A stretch of DNA of 64,000 nt from Hermatobates lingyangjiaoensis (lineage: Eukaryota > Arthropoda > Insecta > Hemiptera > Hermatobatidae), in assembly GCA_026182355.1 (NCBI GenBank), contig JAPFBL010000538.1:62001-126000 (forward strand), read 5' to 3'. The position numbers and the translations under genes are program-made. The notes below the pieces were generated by a model. That model was given only the letters and a program-made list of their open reading frames with translations. It did not search any database and was not told the DNA's origin. Shown in pieces: positions 20,457 through 32,038 of the stretch (positions are counted from its first letter, which is position 1; the number at the start of each line of letters is the position of its first letter).

Positions 20457-20990
20457 CTACTTCATTTCTCTGCTGGTTTCGAACTTTTCGGAGTACTTCT
20501 CCTTCATTTCATCAGCCAAGATTATCGAATCAGATTCATTTGTCAATTCTAGTAAAACTCTTCCATGGGAAATAGATTTCACTGCGTTAACACCTAATTT
20601 TAATTTCTTAGGATCAATCAAACTCTTTATTTCATTTTTGGTCTTTTCACTAGGTTTTTCTGTCTTAGGTTTAATTATGAGTTTATATCCAGAGCGTTTT
20701 TTGTTGTTGATAATATTACTTGATTCAACCGATTTTCTTACTGCTTCTGAGTAACTTTGTCTCTCTAGTTCTCGGGATTCGTATAGCGCCAATTTATCCT
20801 TTATCTTTTTTATTTCTGATGCTTTTTCCTTATATACAGCATCCAATAGTTTTATAGATTTTAAAATATCCTTTTTCAAGTCATTACGAAGATTACCGCT
20901 TACTTGGGTAACATTTTTCAGCAGGCTAATAGCCTGTTTAAAAGAATCATCATCTACATTGCTAAACATATTTACTGATTTTATAGGCAC
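20457..20990 (-). pseudogene. E4: ORF1 N-terminal part
   Basis: It starts MPIKSVNMFSNVDDDSF, then VSGNLRNDLKKDILKSIKLL, and has lysine/glutamate-rich, coiled-coil-like sequence and KLKLGVNAVKSISHGRVLLEL, which matches the ORF1 at 26524-27099. The frame ends near a shift just before the segment leading to the zinc knuckles. Confidence 0.7.
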
Positions 20991-21489
20991 ACTACTTCAC
21001 AGCTAATTAGCCATTTCTTCGTAGATGATTTTCTTAATTTATTTCTTACTTGTTCTATTTTATTTTATTTAATTGAAATAATTTATTTCAAAAGGAATTT
21101 CACTTAACGTAAACACTTGGCAGCTGTAGAAAGTGATAACAAATAACTTGCTAGAATTAATTTTGAAATATTTCAATATCTCTTAATAGTGAGGTATAAA
21201 CAAAACTTTAATACTGAGCCAGTAAGAAGGTTATGGGAGATAATTATTAACTGAGAGTGGCATTTCTCTTACCTTCCAATAACATTCAATGGTTATACCC
21301 AAAGTGATGTACACCGATAAATAGAAACAAGAAAGCAGGAAAGGTACTTGCTGAGCCTTTGTTAGGATTGCCGAAAAGACAGCAGGTATAAAGCTCCCAG
21401 GGTCAAGGTTCCAAAGGGTCAAAGCACTCAACTACTATATTTCCCTAATAAATTCACTTGTCACAAGTAATTGGAGACGAAAACGTTTT
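20991..21489 (-). mobile_element. E4 5' UTR
   Basis: Non-coding sequence upstream of ORF1. No gene is seen. It is cut at 21490 by the insertion of a truncated R1-type element and continues at 22410-22500. Confidence 0.5.
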
Positions 21490-21502
21490 CCTTCCCTATA
21501 AC

Positions 21503-22396
21503 CTGTTTTGATATTAGAACGTGTACCCAGCCTTTCGGCCATATGACGTATAATAGCAAAGCAGATTGATGCCTTTTAACGTGAAAGCTCTTTCGCCGCA
21601 TCTCGGGAGCACCAAGCTCTATCCGAGGATAGGGCAACCAGCCTCCGAGATACGCCAGAGGTGGACCACGCGGAGGCGAGCTTCCACGACGCTACATCAC
21701 AAAGTCAAAAAAAAGGAAAACGAAACATAAAACACAGTACTTGTTCAAAGGAAAACACTTTATATGAAAACATAAACAAAATCAAATCACTTCTTCTTCA
21801 GGCTACGGACGGACGTCCAGTGGCTACCAGTCCTGGGCTCCTTCTCATTCTTCTTATCCCCTCAATATATTTAAAAAAATGCATCCCTGTGGCTTGTAAG
21901 GGCAGTTCTGTAGGTAGCCTCTACAAACTCTCCCGTCCTCATTTCATATTCGAACCTTGCACTGGCATATCTGGGGCATACCTCCAGGATGTGAGCGACA
22001 CTTTCCGAAGGGGCCCCACATGCACAGCTTTCCTCCTCCCTTTTCTTGAACCTGTAAAGGTATGCCCCAAAATCGCCATGCCCCGTAAGAATCTGGGCTA
22101 GCCAGTGATTCACATGGAGGTCTCCCAGCATCAACCTTCTTTCTATATTGGGGAGGAAACGGTGGGTCCACCTACCCACGTTCCCTCCATCCCATCTCTC
22201 TTGCCATAGCCCTGATGCCCATCGAATCAACCGTTCCTCTCGGTCCCCGATCTCTTCTGGACTTAAATCATCAGCTCGACTCTCAGCTGAATCTTTATGT
22301 CAATGGGCATCCGGCCAGCCAGGACTTGTGTCGCCAGGGCGGATGTTGTCCTGTAACCCTTTGTAACCTTTAGAAGCGCTCTGCGCTGATGCGAAA
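21503..22396 (-). mobile_element. 5'-truncated R1-type element with target-site duplication
   Basis: A 0.9-kb insertion flanked by the 13-bp direct repeat CCTTCCCTATAAC (21490-21502 and 22397-22409). It contains an ORF2 C-terminus and a 3' UTR that matches 9924-10054 and 33282-33440. It interrupts the 5' region of E4. Confidence 0.8.
21871..22390 (-). pseudogene. R1-type ORF2 C-terminus
   Basis: The open frame 21871-22230 reads WASGLWQERWDGGNVGRWTH, then FLPNIERRL, LTGHGDFGAYLYRFKK, CACG, H and C. This is the zinc-binding C-terminus of R1-type ORF2. Upstream codons to 22390 (KVTKGYRTTSALATQVLAG) belong to the same protein, with a stop. No RNase H is seen in this family. Confidence 0.8.
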
Positions 22397-22409
22397 CCTT
22401 CCCTATAAC

Positions 22410-22500
22410 ACTAACCGATGACCACCGTCAACAAGACAACAGCGAAGAGCCAGGAAACAGGCAAATAGAAGCACTGACCCTAACACGACGACGTCCCTCA
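22410..22500 (-). mobile_element. 5' end of E4
   Basis: Non-coding. It runs from the truncated-element insertion to the (TG)n tract that marks the 3' end of E5. Confidence 0.4.
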
Positions 22501-22505
22501 CAAGA

Positions 22506-22539
<34 letters not shown>

Positions 22540-22545
22540 TTTTTA
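22501..22545. repeat. (TG)n tract and E5 poly(A) end
   Basis: About 13 TG units are followed by about 10 T. On the minus strand the E5 3' end is a poly(A) run joined to (CA)n. Confidence 0.9.
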
Positions 22546-22594
22546 AGCTTCTATTCTGCATGCACCATACAAATATTACATGCATGTAAATTGC

Positions 22595-23431
22595 TTACAA
22601 CATTTTGTCGAAATCTAGAGTATTAACAAATTGTTCGAATATTCTGCACAGGTCTCTTTCACTAATTAGTTCACTTAAGTCTTCTGGTGGCCACTTCATT
22701 CCTCTTGGTACTGCTTCCCGTATTAAACGGCGCCATCTTTCATTTTCGTATATGCTACATTCCAGAAGAATGTGAGTCCATGTCTGTGGTGTTGTGTTGT
22801 CACATGTGCATAGCTCGTTTGGTAAAATCTTAAATCGATGCAAATATTCCTTATTGCGTCCGTGACCCGATAACACTTGTGTCAATTTGTACGTCAGTTT
22901 TATATGAGATTTCAATCTGTGTTGAACTGTTGGGAAGAAAAGTTTTGTTTGTCTTCCTGTTGCGGACAGTAACCATCTTCTGCTCCATACTTGTAATGAT
23001 TTACTATACAACAGGCTATCAACATAAGTTTGTGGAACATACTCGTATGAAAGCTGTAAAGTTTGATCCTCGCATGCTTCTTTGGCCATTTGGTCAGCCA
23101 TTTCGTTACCAGGCTCACCTGAGTGAGCCTTTACTTTGCTGAATACAACTTTACATTGAAAATATGTGAGGATCAAACGGATTTTCTCAATAATAATTGA
23201 ATGATTACTATTATTTTTCAGCAGATCTAGTGTTATTTGACTGTCAGTCAATATGTTAATCTTTTGAACAGGGTTGTTAGATGGAGGAACTAAATGTTCA
23301 TTGGACAGCCACTCAAGAGCTTTGAATATTGCTAATTGCTCTGCTTGGTTGTTTGAGCATTTCTCTGACAGTTTATACTTCCTAAACTGTATTCGAGTAT
23401 TGTGCTTCCTTGAAAGGCCACAAAAGCACAC
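22595..23431 (-). pseudogene. E5: RNase H and C-terminus
   Basis: The frame contains NNQAEQLAIFKALEWL, ILTDSQITLDLL, KVKAHSGEPGNEMADQMAKEA and the C-terminal LSGHGRNKEYLHRF...C-x-C...H...C. The first RNase H aspartate segment (IYTDDSKIRDTVGCAF) is in the overlapping upstream frame 23332-24366, so a frameshift lies at about 23400. The 3' UTR and poly(A) follow to 22530. Confidence 0.85.
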
Positions 23432-24366
23432 CCTACCGTGTCACGTATCTTGCTGTCATCGGTATATATTTTCAACGAAGAATTAGAAGACAGGAGATGT
23501 TTTTCAAGAACTATAAAAGGTACTTTTGCTGGATGCATCCACTTGCTCAATTCGACTGGTCTTTCTATTATTTGTGGCTCTTCGGTGTCGACACCATACA
23601 TTATTTCGTACTTGCTATACATTTCATTGAGCTTAATGTCAATGGGAACGATATTAGCTATAATGCATGCAGCATTGTGAGATATCGTCCTGAATCCTTT
23701 AATAATCCTCAGCAAAAACAACCTTTGGATTCTTCTAAATTTTATTACATTATATTTTCTCCTGAGACCGTTGATCCATACCGGCAAACCATATGTTAAT
23801 AAAGGAATAAATGCACCATCGTAGATAATCCTTAGGGCCTCGCTTGAGATGCCCCAGTAGATCTTAGCAGAACGGCTCAATTGATTTACCAGTTGCATAC
23901 TCCTTTCGGTTATATATTTTATATGGTTATTCCAGGTCCATCTAGCGTCCAAAAGCACTCCCAGATACTTCATCTCCTGGACCATATTTAACTTCTGGCA
24001 ATTTAGGAAAACAGAAACCTCATTGCGATTCCTTCTACTAACCAACATGGCATTTGATTTCTGGGTGTTAAAAATTACTTTATTCCTACCTGACCATCGT
24101 TCTACTATTTGCATGCAGAGATTTCCTAAACACTCAACGTCCAACTCGTCATCTCCTTCCACAGCAATCAGTAAATCATCTGCGAATGAAACGGTTAGTG
24201 TCCCTTGAGGAAAGTTTTCCTTCAGGAGAGAATCATATTGGATAATCCAAAAACCTGGACCACAACAAGATCCCTGAGGGCATCCCTTTGAGGCACTCCT
24301 TGAAAAGCTCAAAGTGTTTGTTTTAATTGTAGCTCGTCTATTTGTAAAGTAATTCTTGCTGACCAT
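23332..24366 (-). pseudogene. E5: RT palm and thumb
   Basis: The frame carries KGCPQGSCCGPGFW, VSFADDLLIAV (the catalytic FADD box, intact), MKYLGVLLDARWTW, the thumb YGLPVWINGL...RIIKGFRTIS and the start of RNase H. This is the best-preserved RT catalytic core of the R1/I-type elements here. Codons between 24366 and 24507 (LDVRGAFDAAWWPAI) belong to the same RT, read through a frameshift. Confidence 0.85.
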
Positions 24367-24506
24367 ATACAGATTACGTGGGCAGTTGAATTTTTTAAGT
24401 TGACTCAGGATTGCCGGCCACCAGGCAGCATCGAACGCCCCTCTGACATCTAGCGCTATCAGTAGAACGATGCGTTTTTTGCTTAAGCCACTTTCAACAA
24501 AGTCCT

Positions 24507-25007
24507 TTACTTCATGATGGCATCTACTGTGTTCTTTTGTGGTGTGAAACCATATTGTTTATTACTTAACAAGTCATTTTTATATAAATGATGCATAATC
24601 CTGTTTATTAGTAGCTTTTCCAGGATCTTCCCCCACACTGATATCAAGCTGATGGGTCTGTATTTACTTATTTGTGCATCTTTCTCTTTGCCTGGCTTGA
24701 CCACAGATAATATGAATGATCTTTTCCAGCAAGACGGGAAGACACCCTGCCTTAGGCATTCATTGTACATGGCCAATATGAAGGAGGGAAACAGTTCATA
24801 TATTTGGCTTACTATTGTTTGGTTTATACCGTCATCCCCGGGAGTTTTCTTGGGGTCAAATTTTCCAATGACTGATTTGACCTCTTGTGCCGTGAAGAGA
24901 ACGTCGTCGTGTGTTGATGGTACATATTCTTCAGTTGATCTTATCATTTTGTTATACTCAGTGCCAGACTGAGGATCATCATACGGCACATAGTTGTCCA
25001 TCAGCAT
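24507..25007 (-). pseudogene. E5: RT fingers
   Basis: FDPKKTPGDDGINQTIV, NECLRQGVFPSCWKRS, KYRPISLISVWGKILEK and QYGFTPQKNTVDAI are the N-terminal RT motifs of R1/I-type elements. The domain continues after a shift at 24366. Confidence 0.85.
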
Positions 25008-25054
25008 GCCTAAAGTTTCTTGTAGTGAAGTGGAGAAGTTGCCGTCCGGTTTCT

Positions 25055-25432
25055 TTAGTGTGGTGATGCTTTATATATATAATTCCAATATATAAACTGA
25101 CTTTTGTTAGTGGCGTTGCAAAATTCTTTCCATGAATCAAATTTAGATTTATTTAATTTACTCTTATACTGGCTTTTAATTTCATAATACTCTGATTTAT
25201 ATTGGGCTCTTAGTAGGTCGTTATTGTATGTTCTTTGGTATTTTCTTCTTTTCTTGTTGGTAATTTCACGCAGAGTAGTTAACTCATTATTCCACCAGCT
25301 GACTGATTTTATGTTACCTTTTTTATTTTGCTTTACTTTCGGTACACTTTTGTTACAAGTACTTTCCACTATTTTCATGAATTGTTCCACGGTCATATCC
25401 ACATCAGAAGTGTTTTCTATATACCTCCGCAA
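25055..25432 (-). pseudogene. E5: linker between endonuclease and RT
   Basis: VSWWNNELTTLREITNKKRR and KSEYYEIKSQYKSKLNKSKF form the conserved basic linker (WWN...L) between endonuclease and RT. Frames on both sides are broken. Confidence 0.75.
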
Positions 25433-25545
25433 AAGTAGTTTAATTTAGTTGTTAATGACCGCTTAAATTCATTTCAATTTGCTTTGAAAGTATTATATTT
25501 GTAACAGCTACCATTTAAGTCATTAAAAATATCGTGTTTATTTAA

Positions 25546-26230
25546 TTAGAGATCGAAAGTAATAAAATCATGGTCGGAGGCACTCTCGTCTTCACTAACC
25601 TGCCAGTTGTCTATCAGATTTAGCATGTCGTAGTTTGTGAGGGTAAGGTCAATGTTGCTACAACTGCGTAGTGTTTCAAACGTTTGCTTACTACCAAACA
25701 AATTATTGTTCAGTACAAATAAAGAACTAGAATGAATCCATTCTTCCAAACAAGCACCACGTTCATTATTCACGGAATCAAACCACAACGAAGAACGAGC
25801 GTTGGAGTCGACAGAGAAAAGAAGAAGATTATTATCAGCCAGGTTAATGTAGGACTCCCATCATTTTGATATCGTCATTGATATCTTTTAAACCATCAAA
25901 GTACATGCAAGCCACATAGAGTTTTAATTTGTTTTGATATGGTATTTGAATGATTATACTGTCTTCAGTTGAGTACTGGGAGTAGAGTATTACATCTATC
26001 AATTTATTATTAACTATGATGGCAGCGCCTTTCCTCCCCTCTCCACAGCAGTAGAGTGGAGTGTTTCTTGGAATGCCTGCTATATTGTTATTAACGTTGT
26101 ATGGTTCCTGAATAAGTGTAATATCATATTTATTATCATTATAGTATTTTACTAAGTTTGAAGTAGCTGTTCTAGAGCGCTGTAAGTTAATTTGGAGGCA
26201 ACGAATAGAATGTTTGTATTTACTGACCAT
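25546..26230 (-). pseudogene. E5: APE-type endonuclease in two frames
   Basis: 25844-26230 starts MVSKYKHSIRCLQINLQRSR and has LIQEPYNV. After a shift near 25850, 25546-25788 has NARSSLWFDSVNNERG, SNIDLTLTN and SASDHDFITF. Together they hold the catalytic residues seen in E4. Confidence 0.85.
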
Positions 26231-26308
26231 AATCTATATTTTGTTGTTTCCTAAGAAGCATATTTTTGTATGTTGGACCCTCTGCACTAAATGCTGCGTG
26301 GTCTATAT

Positions 26309-26536
26309 TCAGTTTTTTGTCTTAATAAACACCTGGTTACTTTGAGATAATCTTTTAACTCTGCATAGGTTCCACATCAGTTTCAGGCCTCTTTCTTTTA
26401 ATTTCGATCGTATCGATGGAGCCATTTCTACAATAAGATTGGATGTTTTGTAGACTTTACTTTTGTAGATATGTTTAGGAGCAATGAACTCTCCATTTGA
26501 GAAAATTTCCATATTCTGATCTTTTATGATATCCAC
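26309..26536 (-). pseudogene. E5: ORF1 middle part, zinc knuckle missing
   Basis: MAPSIRSKLKERGLKLMWNL matches the segment just before the CCHC knuckles of E4. The knuckles are absent. The next recognisable codons (HAAFSAEGPTYKNMLL, about 26250-26300) belong after them, so this stretch is deleted. Confidence 0.65.
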
Positions 26537-27099
26537 TGCATTTCCATAGTTAACTCATCTGGGATGTTATAGATAATTAACCTTGGGTTCATAAGTTTAC
26601 ACACCTCCACATTAACCTTATCACCACATTTTTGGGAAATCTCCTGACACAATGTGTTGATGTCTTCCTTATTGTTAGATTCAATCAATAATGTACCGTT
26701 AGAGATGGTCTTTAATTTTGAAACCCCAATTTTTAATTCTCGTGGATTTATTTTATCTTTAATAATTTGCCTGGTGTCAACGCTTGCAATTTTAGAACAG
26801 AGTGTAACAATGGCTTTGAACGTTGGATCTCTGACCTTATTAAGCACTTTTACAGATTTCGTAACCTCCGCAAAAGAACGAGGAAATGAAGAACAAGTAC
26901 TCGTTTGTTTATTAAAGTTCTGATGTGCTTTGAGATCATGGATATCTTGTTTCATTTTATTAAAAACTTTAGTTAAATCACTTATTGTAGACATGATATC
27001 TTTTTTTAGATCGTTTCTCAAATTGCCACTTACAACTTTTACTGTTTTCAATTTTTCAAACGCATTGGAAAATACTATGTCATTATTATTGGGCTGCAT
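26524..27099 (-). pseudogene. E5: ORF1 N-terminal part
   Basis: It starts MQPNNNDIVFSNAFEKLKT and has VSGNLRNDLKKDIMSTI and INPRELKIGVSKLKTISNGT, matching ORF1 of E4 and the fragment at 9161. The frame shifts into 26309-26536 near VEMQ. Confidence 0.7.
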
Positions 27100-27720
27100 G
27101 GTTACAAAATGTTTAATGGACGAGTATCCAAACGACTAGATAGAGGTCCAGCAGCTCAAACCAGGCTGTAGTTCATTTAATTTAATTAAAATAATTTATT
27201 TCAAAATTTTGAATAATTAAAGACACTTAGACACTGTGCAAAGTATCTAAAAACAAATAACTTGTTACAACAAACTTTCAATTTTTCAATTTAAAATATT
27301 TGTTGAAAAAAAGAGATTCACTGCCATATAAGGATGACAATTAATGACCACATCCAAAACAACTACCAAACTGGACAAACCAGCCTCCAGAAGGAGAAAA
27401 ATCCAATCAAAGTTCACAATAAATTTAGCAAAATCTTACACAACTCAAAAAGACGAAAAATACTTATAAATTTGGAAACAACAAAACATTTACGTTGAAA
27501 ACACTTCTATACTACGAAACAAGTATAGTAGTATCTGTGAGCAAGAATTCAATCACCAATATGCACAGAGTAAATACTTACAGCCAACCGCACGGGAGCT
27601 CAAAATATCACAACTTTTCAATATAAAACACCTCATTTGTGTGTGTGTGTATGTATGTATGTATGAGAGAAATAAAGTGTGTGTATGTGTGAGAGAAAGA
27701 AAGTGTGTGTGAGAGTGTTT
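27100..27720 (-). mobile_element. E5 5' region ending in a TG-rich tract
   Basis: Non-coding. A TG/GT-rich tract (27636-27715) separates it from the poly(A) end of the next minus-strand element at 27721. Confidence 0.5.
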
Positions 27721-27891
27721 TTTTCCCCCACGGGCAGTACCTCTGCCATGGTGGAATTTATTTAATAACAGCATGTTCCACAAATTGTACTACATGCAAT
27801 TCACTTCTTATGGCGATACAGTCTTACTTGGAAGCATTATTCTAAATTTTATATAGTTGTAAATTTAAATGATATTTTACATAGTCTACAG
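27721..27891 (-). mobile_element. 3' UTR of element E6 with terminal hairpin
   Basis: It matches the E2 3' UTR (13163-13370). The terminal hairpin is at 27725-27754. A hAT MITE interrupts it at 27892, and it resumes at 28368-28415. No coding part of E6 remains. Confidence 0.7.
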
Positions 27892-28367
27892 AAGTGCTTC
27901 TCAAACGGTGCGCCCGGGAGTATTGGTGCGCCCTGGAAGGTAGCCAGGTGCGCTCCAAGATAACAGAAGATTAAGTTTATATAACAGATTTATATTTTAG
28001 TTTTTGCATCATTTTAATTTATTTGAGAAAACACCAAGTATGTGGTTGTCAAGTCTCGGCCACTTCATATTTTGAACTGGAAGGTAAATTTCTTTAATCT
28101 TTAAGCATCAATGGATAATACTTCCTCTTTGCCTTTACTCGGGGATTTAAATCATTTTTACTAGCCCTCCCTCCCTCCCTCTCACTCTCTCTGTCTCTCT
28201 CTCTTTCTTTCTTTTTCTTAAAAAAAACTATACATTTTAATTTCCAATCATTTTGCTGTTATCAAATCTCAGGTTTAAATTTTCTATATTAAAATCTGTG
28301 GTGCGCCCCAAAGTTTTGGTTTGGATTCATAGGTGCGCCCTGAAGTAAAAAAGTTTAAGAAACACTG
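27892..28367. mobile_element. hAT-type MITE
   Basis: The terminal inverted repeats AGTGCTTCTCAAAC and GTTTAAGAAACACT are typical of hAT ends. The element is flanked by the 8-bp duplication GTCTACAG/GTCTATAG (27884-27891 and 28368-28375, one mismatch). GGTGCGCCC motifs occur near both ends. It has no coding region. Confidence 0.85.
28160..28225. repeat. Pyrimidine-rich low-complexity tract
   Basis: CCCT and CTCT/TTTC repeats inside the hAT MITE. Confidence 0.9.
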
Positions 28368-28577
28368 GTCTATAGTGTCAAGTGCACCACATTCAAAGTC
28401 TCTATTTACAATGCGTATGTTAGTTAAAAGAATAAGTTTAATTTTTACATTTTATTTTATATACTCCGCTTTTTTCATATTTATTAGTTCTGTTTTCCGT
28501 TGAGTTATCTAATCTATGGTTTATTGAATTATTTCTTTTAAACCCTATATTTATATTGTATTGCTTTAGTAAGTTCG

Positions 28578-29930
28578 TCAAATATGACTTATTTGACCTA
28601 TAAACGTTATACACGCGTATTGATTAGTTCTTTCATTATTGACATTTATTATATTTCTTCTGCTTTTTAGCATTTTGTCTATTATGTTTGCATTATATCC
28701 GCTGTTATTTGCTATTGTTTTTATTATGTTTAACTCGTTATTATAGTTAGTTTTATTCATCGGAATTTTTATTAATCTATCTATCATATAACGGAAAGCT
28801 GCTAGTTTTTGTTGCCTAGGATGGATTGAAGTTTTATGTATGGTCATATCAGTCGCGGTGGGTTTCCTATATATTTTAAAACTAAGTTTTTTACCGTTTT
28901 TTTCAATAGTTAGATCCATAAAATTTATTTTATTGTTTACTTCTATTTCGTCTGCAAAATTGATTTTATTATTTATCGAGTTTAGGTAGTTTTTAATATT
29001 TATTATATTTTCTTCATTTTCATTATTAACGATTAGGAAGGAGTCATCCACATATCTGCTATAATGGATTACGTTGAATTTCTCTTTTATTTTATTGACA
29101 TAGTTTTTTTCTAGTTCCTGTAAAAATATTTCAGATAATATCCAAGCAGAAGTTTGATGTCCCATTCTTAATCCATCTTTTGCTAAATAAAATTCATTAT
29201 TAAATTGGAAATAGTTTTGTATTAGAGTTGTATTTGCTAATTTTATTATTTCGTTTATATTGATATCCTGATCATATTGTTTGTCTAGTTTACGTATTAT
29301 GTTTATTACTTCCCAACTGGGGATTGACGTATACAGATTTTCAACATCGAATGATACTAGTTTTGTGTTTTTATTTATATTTATATCTTTTATTTTATTT
29401 ACTAAATCAATAGAATTCTTAATATTGTACGTATTCGGTAGCCTAACCTTACTTTTATCAGTTTTGCTAATTCTTTTGATATTTTATAGGCTGGGGCATT
29501 TCTATAATTTATCACGGGTCTTATTGGCTCTCCTACCTTATGTACTTTGATTTGGGCTTTTAACCGAGGGGCATTTGGGTTCATGTTTATATATTTATAC
29601 GATTCGTTAGGTTTTATTATATTGGGGGACTTATTAACTGTACGTCTGATTATGATTTGAAACTTTTTAGTAGGGTCATTCTTTAGTTTTTCGTAATTGT
29701 TTTTATCTATAAATTCTTGCATTTTTTTAATATATTCCGCTTTATTTATTAAAACTATAGGGATACCTTTGTCTTTTTAGTAGCTATCGCGTTGACTTTT
29801 TGGATTTTTTTGTTGATATTTCTAAGGATCTGATTATCTTGGTTATTGATTTCATTATGAATCCTATTATTAATGGTTTTATCAATTATTTCTGCAGCTA
29901 GGTGCCTAACATGCTCTTGTTCATTATTCT
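28578..29930 (-). pseudogene. PLE reverse transcriptase of a separate family
   Basis: Reading 5' to 3' on the minus strand: an N-terminal segment (29780-29930), 29402-29722 with APRLKAQIKVHKVGEPIRPV and NAPAYKISKELAK, then VSFDVENLYTSIPSW (about 29300-29360). The frame 28578-29165 follows with MGHQTSAWILSEIFLQELE, HYSRYVDDSFLIV (catalytic aspartates intact), INFMDLTIE, KIYRKPTATDMTIHKTSIHP and NNSGYNANIID. These are the ordered RT motifs of Penelope-like elements. Frameshifts occur near 29780 and 29400. The GIY-YIG domain is not seen. Confidence 0.8.
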
Positions 29931-29969
29931 AGCCGCAGATAGAGGCAAACATAGCCTCCAAAATACGCC

Positions 29970-30126
29970 CCTCAATTTTAATCTTACTCATCAAGTTCCG
30001 TTCTTCTAAAATGAAAGAGTAATGATCATAAAATCAAAGTAGGAAAATATAGGGATCGTCCTCAATTTTAGTGTTACTCATCAAGTCCAATTCTTCTAAA
30101 ATGAAAGAGTAATGATCATACAATGA
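29970..30126. repeat. Two tandem copies of about 90 bp
   Basis: The segment starting CCTCAATTTTA at 29971 repeats at 30060, sharing TTCTAAAATGAAAGAGTAAT. No gene is seen. Confidence 0.75.
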
Positions 30127-30134
30127 TTGATTTA

Positions 30135-30205
30135 AGAATTGATAAGGAGTCAAAGAGCCACGTGCGGCTCTGTAGTCGCACTTTCCCGACCACTCCCTTA
30201 GGTGC
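30135..30205. mobile_element. hAT-type terminal fragment
   Basis: GTCAAAGAGCCACGTGCGGC followed by TCGCACTTTCCCGACCACTC resembles the ends of Charlie-type hAT elements. Only one end is visible. Confidence 0.4.
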
Positions 30206-30549
30206 ATATATCGAATCTATTCATTTAATAACAAAATTTCATTTTTTCATAGTTTTTTTGGTTTGCTTAAAAAATTGCCCCTAGTAGGGCCATGCAGCAC
30301 TACCACAGGCTGCATTGGTTTTATATCCACAGGTTTATTGAACAAGGGGCTAAAAAGGCCACTGAGCTTATTTTTTTTTTCTAAAGCAACACCTTTATTG
30401 CCTCCGGGTGATTACATACAAATAGATGGTGGGAGGTGGAGGTTCCTCCAAGAACAGAAACGACGGCCGCCACGCCGATCAACCTATGCCCGCACGATCA
30501 TTCACAGAAGTAGCCCTACTGAACCTCATGGTAGTCATTTTATTCCACC

Positions 30550-31686
30550 TGTTCCAGTTGGTGGAACTGCCCTGCAGCACCCTGGTTGTTAAACCAGAAG
30601 AAACCGCCTGGACAGTCCCATCCCCAACAGGAACATGGCAGAATGGCTTGACCATATGCCGCCCCTCCAAGATATGGTGCATGACGAGAAGGCGATTCTT
30701 TCCCTCGGCAGATCATATCTTCTAGCCAAGGACGACACCACCTCCTCATTACCACCATAATAATCGATCTTTCGCTCGTGCGCAGCTCTCAACGAGGAAG
30801 AGCCAGACACGACTTGCGCATCAAGGACGACCAATTGATCATCCCTAACGCAAACAAAGTCTGGCTTCCGCAAACCATGGGCTGTAGCAATGCGTGGCTC
30901 GACTTGGACCTCCCAGCGCTTATCTCCCAAACCGGCAGCCAATGTAGCAAGCACAGCATCGTGACGCTGTACTCGCCCCGCGTGAGTTCGATGACAGCCC
31001 TGTATTACATGGGCTGCCGTCTCACTCACATGGCATCCGGCCCGACAGACCGTCTCAAGGGTCTCCCTACGAGCACCTCTTGAGGTTCTGATCCTGGTGG
31101 GAAGGCAATTAATTCTCACGTGGTGATACTGCACGAAATCTCGTCCAGGCACCCCGCAAGCACCGCCACCCACCCACCAAGTTGAAGGTCCAAACCGCGA
31201 AGCTTCCTGCAACTCCCTGCCATCCACAGAGTCATAGAGGAGCCGCTTCCAGGCCGCACTCCGCTTCCAACGGCTGTCAAGAACAGATCCCTCCCTGGTC
31301 AGAGCTCTCGTTGCCCAGGTAAGTCGCATAGTGACCAATCCAGACTCGGAGACGGCCCTAAGCACAGGAAAGTCCGACACACACAACCGTTGTAGCCTAT
31401 CTATGACTAAACCGGGGATGACAGTTGCCAAGCGAGGAACCCCAAGACCCCCATCCCTGACATCCGTATGGAAGTAAGGGATAGGGACATCATGGGGAAA
31501 TCGTAGCCACCCACGCACAGCCTTCCGGACTTGCTTATCCAGGGAACTTAGACGACCCACAGTCGAACTTGCAAGCACAAGCTGATGGTACAGACGCGGG
31601 AGCAGGAACTGCGTAGTATTCAAGCCTCTGCTGAGGCTTGAGCGGAGCTTTCGTAAGCCGGTCCAACATCGGGGCGAGAGAACCAC
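30550..31686 (-). pseudogene. R2-type element: thumb, zinc finger and restriction-like endonuclease
   Basis: The frame 30589-31686 reads LRFPHDVPIPYFHTDVRDGG, then CRAGCHVSETAAHVIQGCHR (the CCHC finger before the nuclease) and RKPDFVCVRDDQLVVLDAQV (the PD-x12-D core of the R2 restriction-like endonuclease). R2-type elements usually insert into rRNA genes, but no rRNA gene adjoins this copy. The C-terminal end is open to about 30550. Confidence 0.85.
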
Positions 31687-32038
31687 CAGGTCTCAATGCC
31701 CCAATGGGCCTAAAGTCCACCCCCAAGTATCTCCACTCTTTCGAGGCAGATAGCTGGGAGATTGGCTCACCGCCACTGATTTTAAACAGTGAGTTGGAGA
31801 CGACTTTGTACTTCTTGGCCTTACCCGCCGCCAGCATGGATACCGCCGAACACTTATCAGCATTCAACGATAAACCATGCAGCGCAGCCCTGGCCTCAAA
31901 GCACTTCAACGCTTCCTGCGTCCCAATCTGCGATTGTGCCACCAGCAAGACATCATCAGCATAAGCTATGGCGCTTATCCGTGTGCCTCCCTCTATGGCG
32001 TACCCTACTTCCTCAGGAAGGGAGCGAAGCACATCCAT
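31535..32038 (-). pseudogene. R2-type element: RT catalytic segment
   Basis: AIAYADDVLLVAQSQIGTQE is the YADD catalytic box. LHGLSLNADKC and WRYLGVDFRPIGALRPG follow. Frameshifts lie on either side, near 32030 and 31680. Confidence 0.85.
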
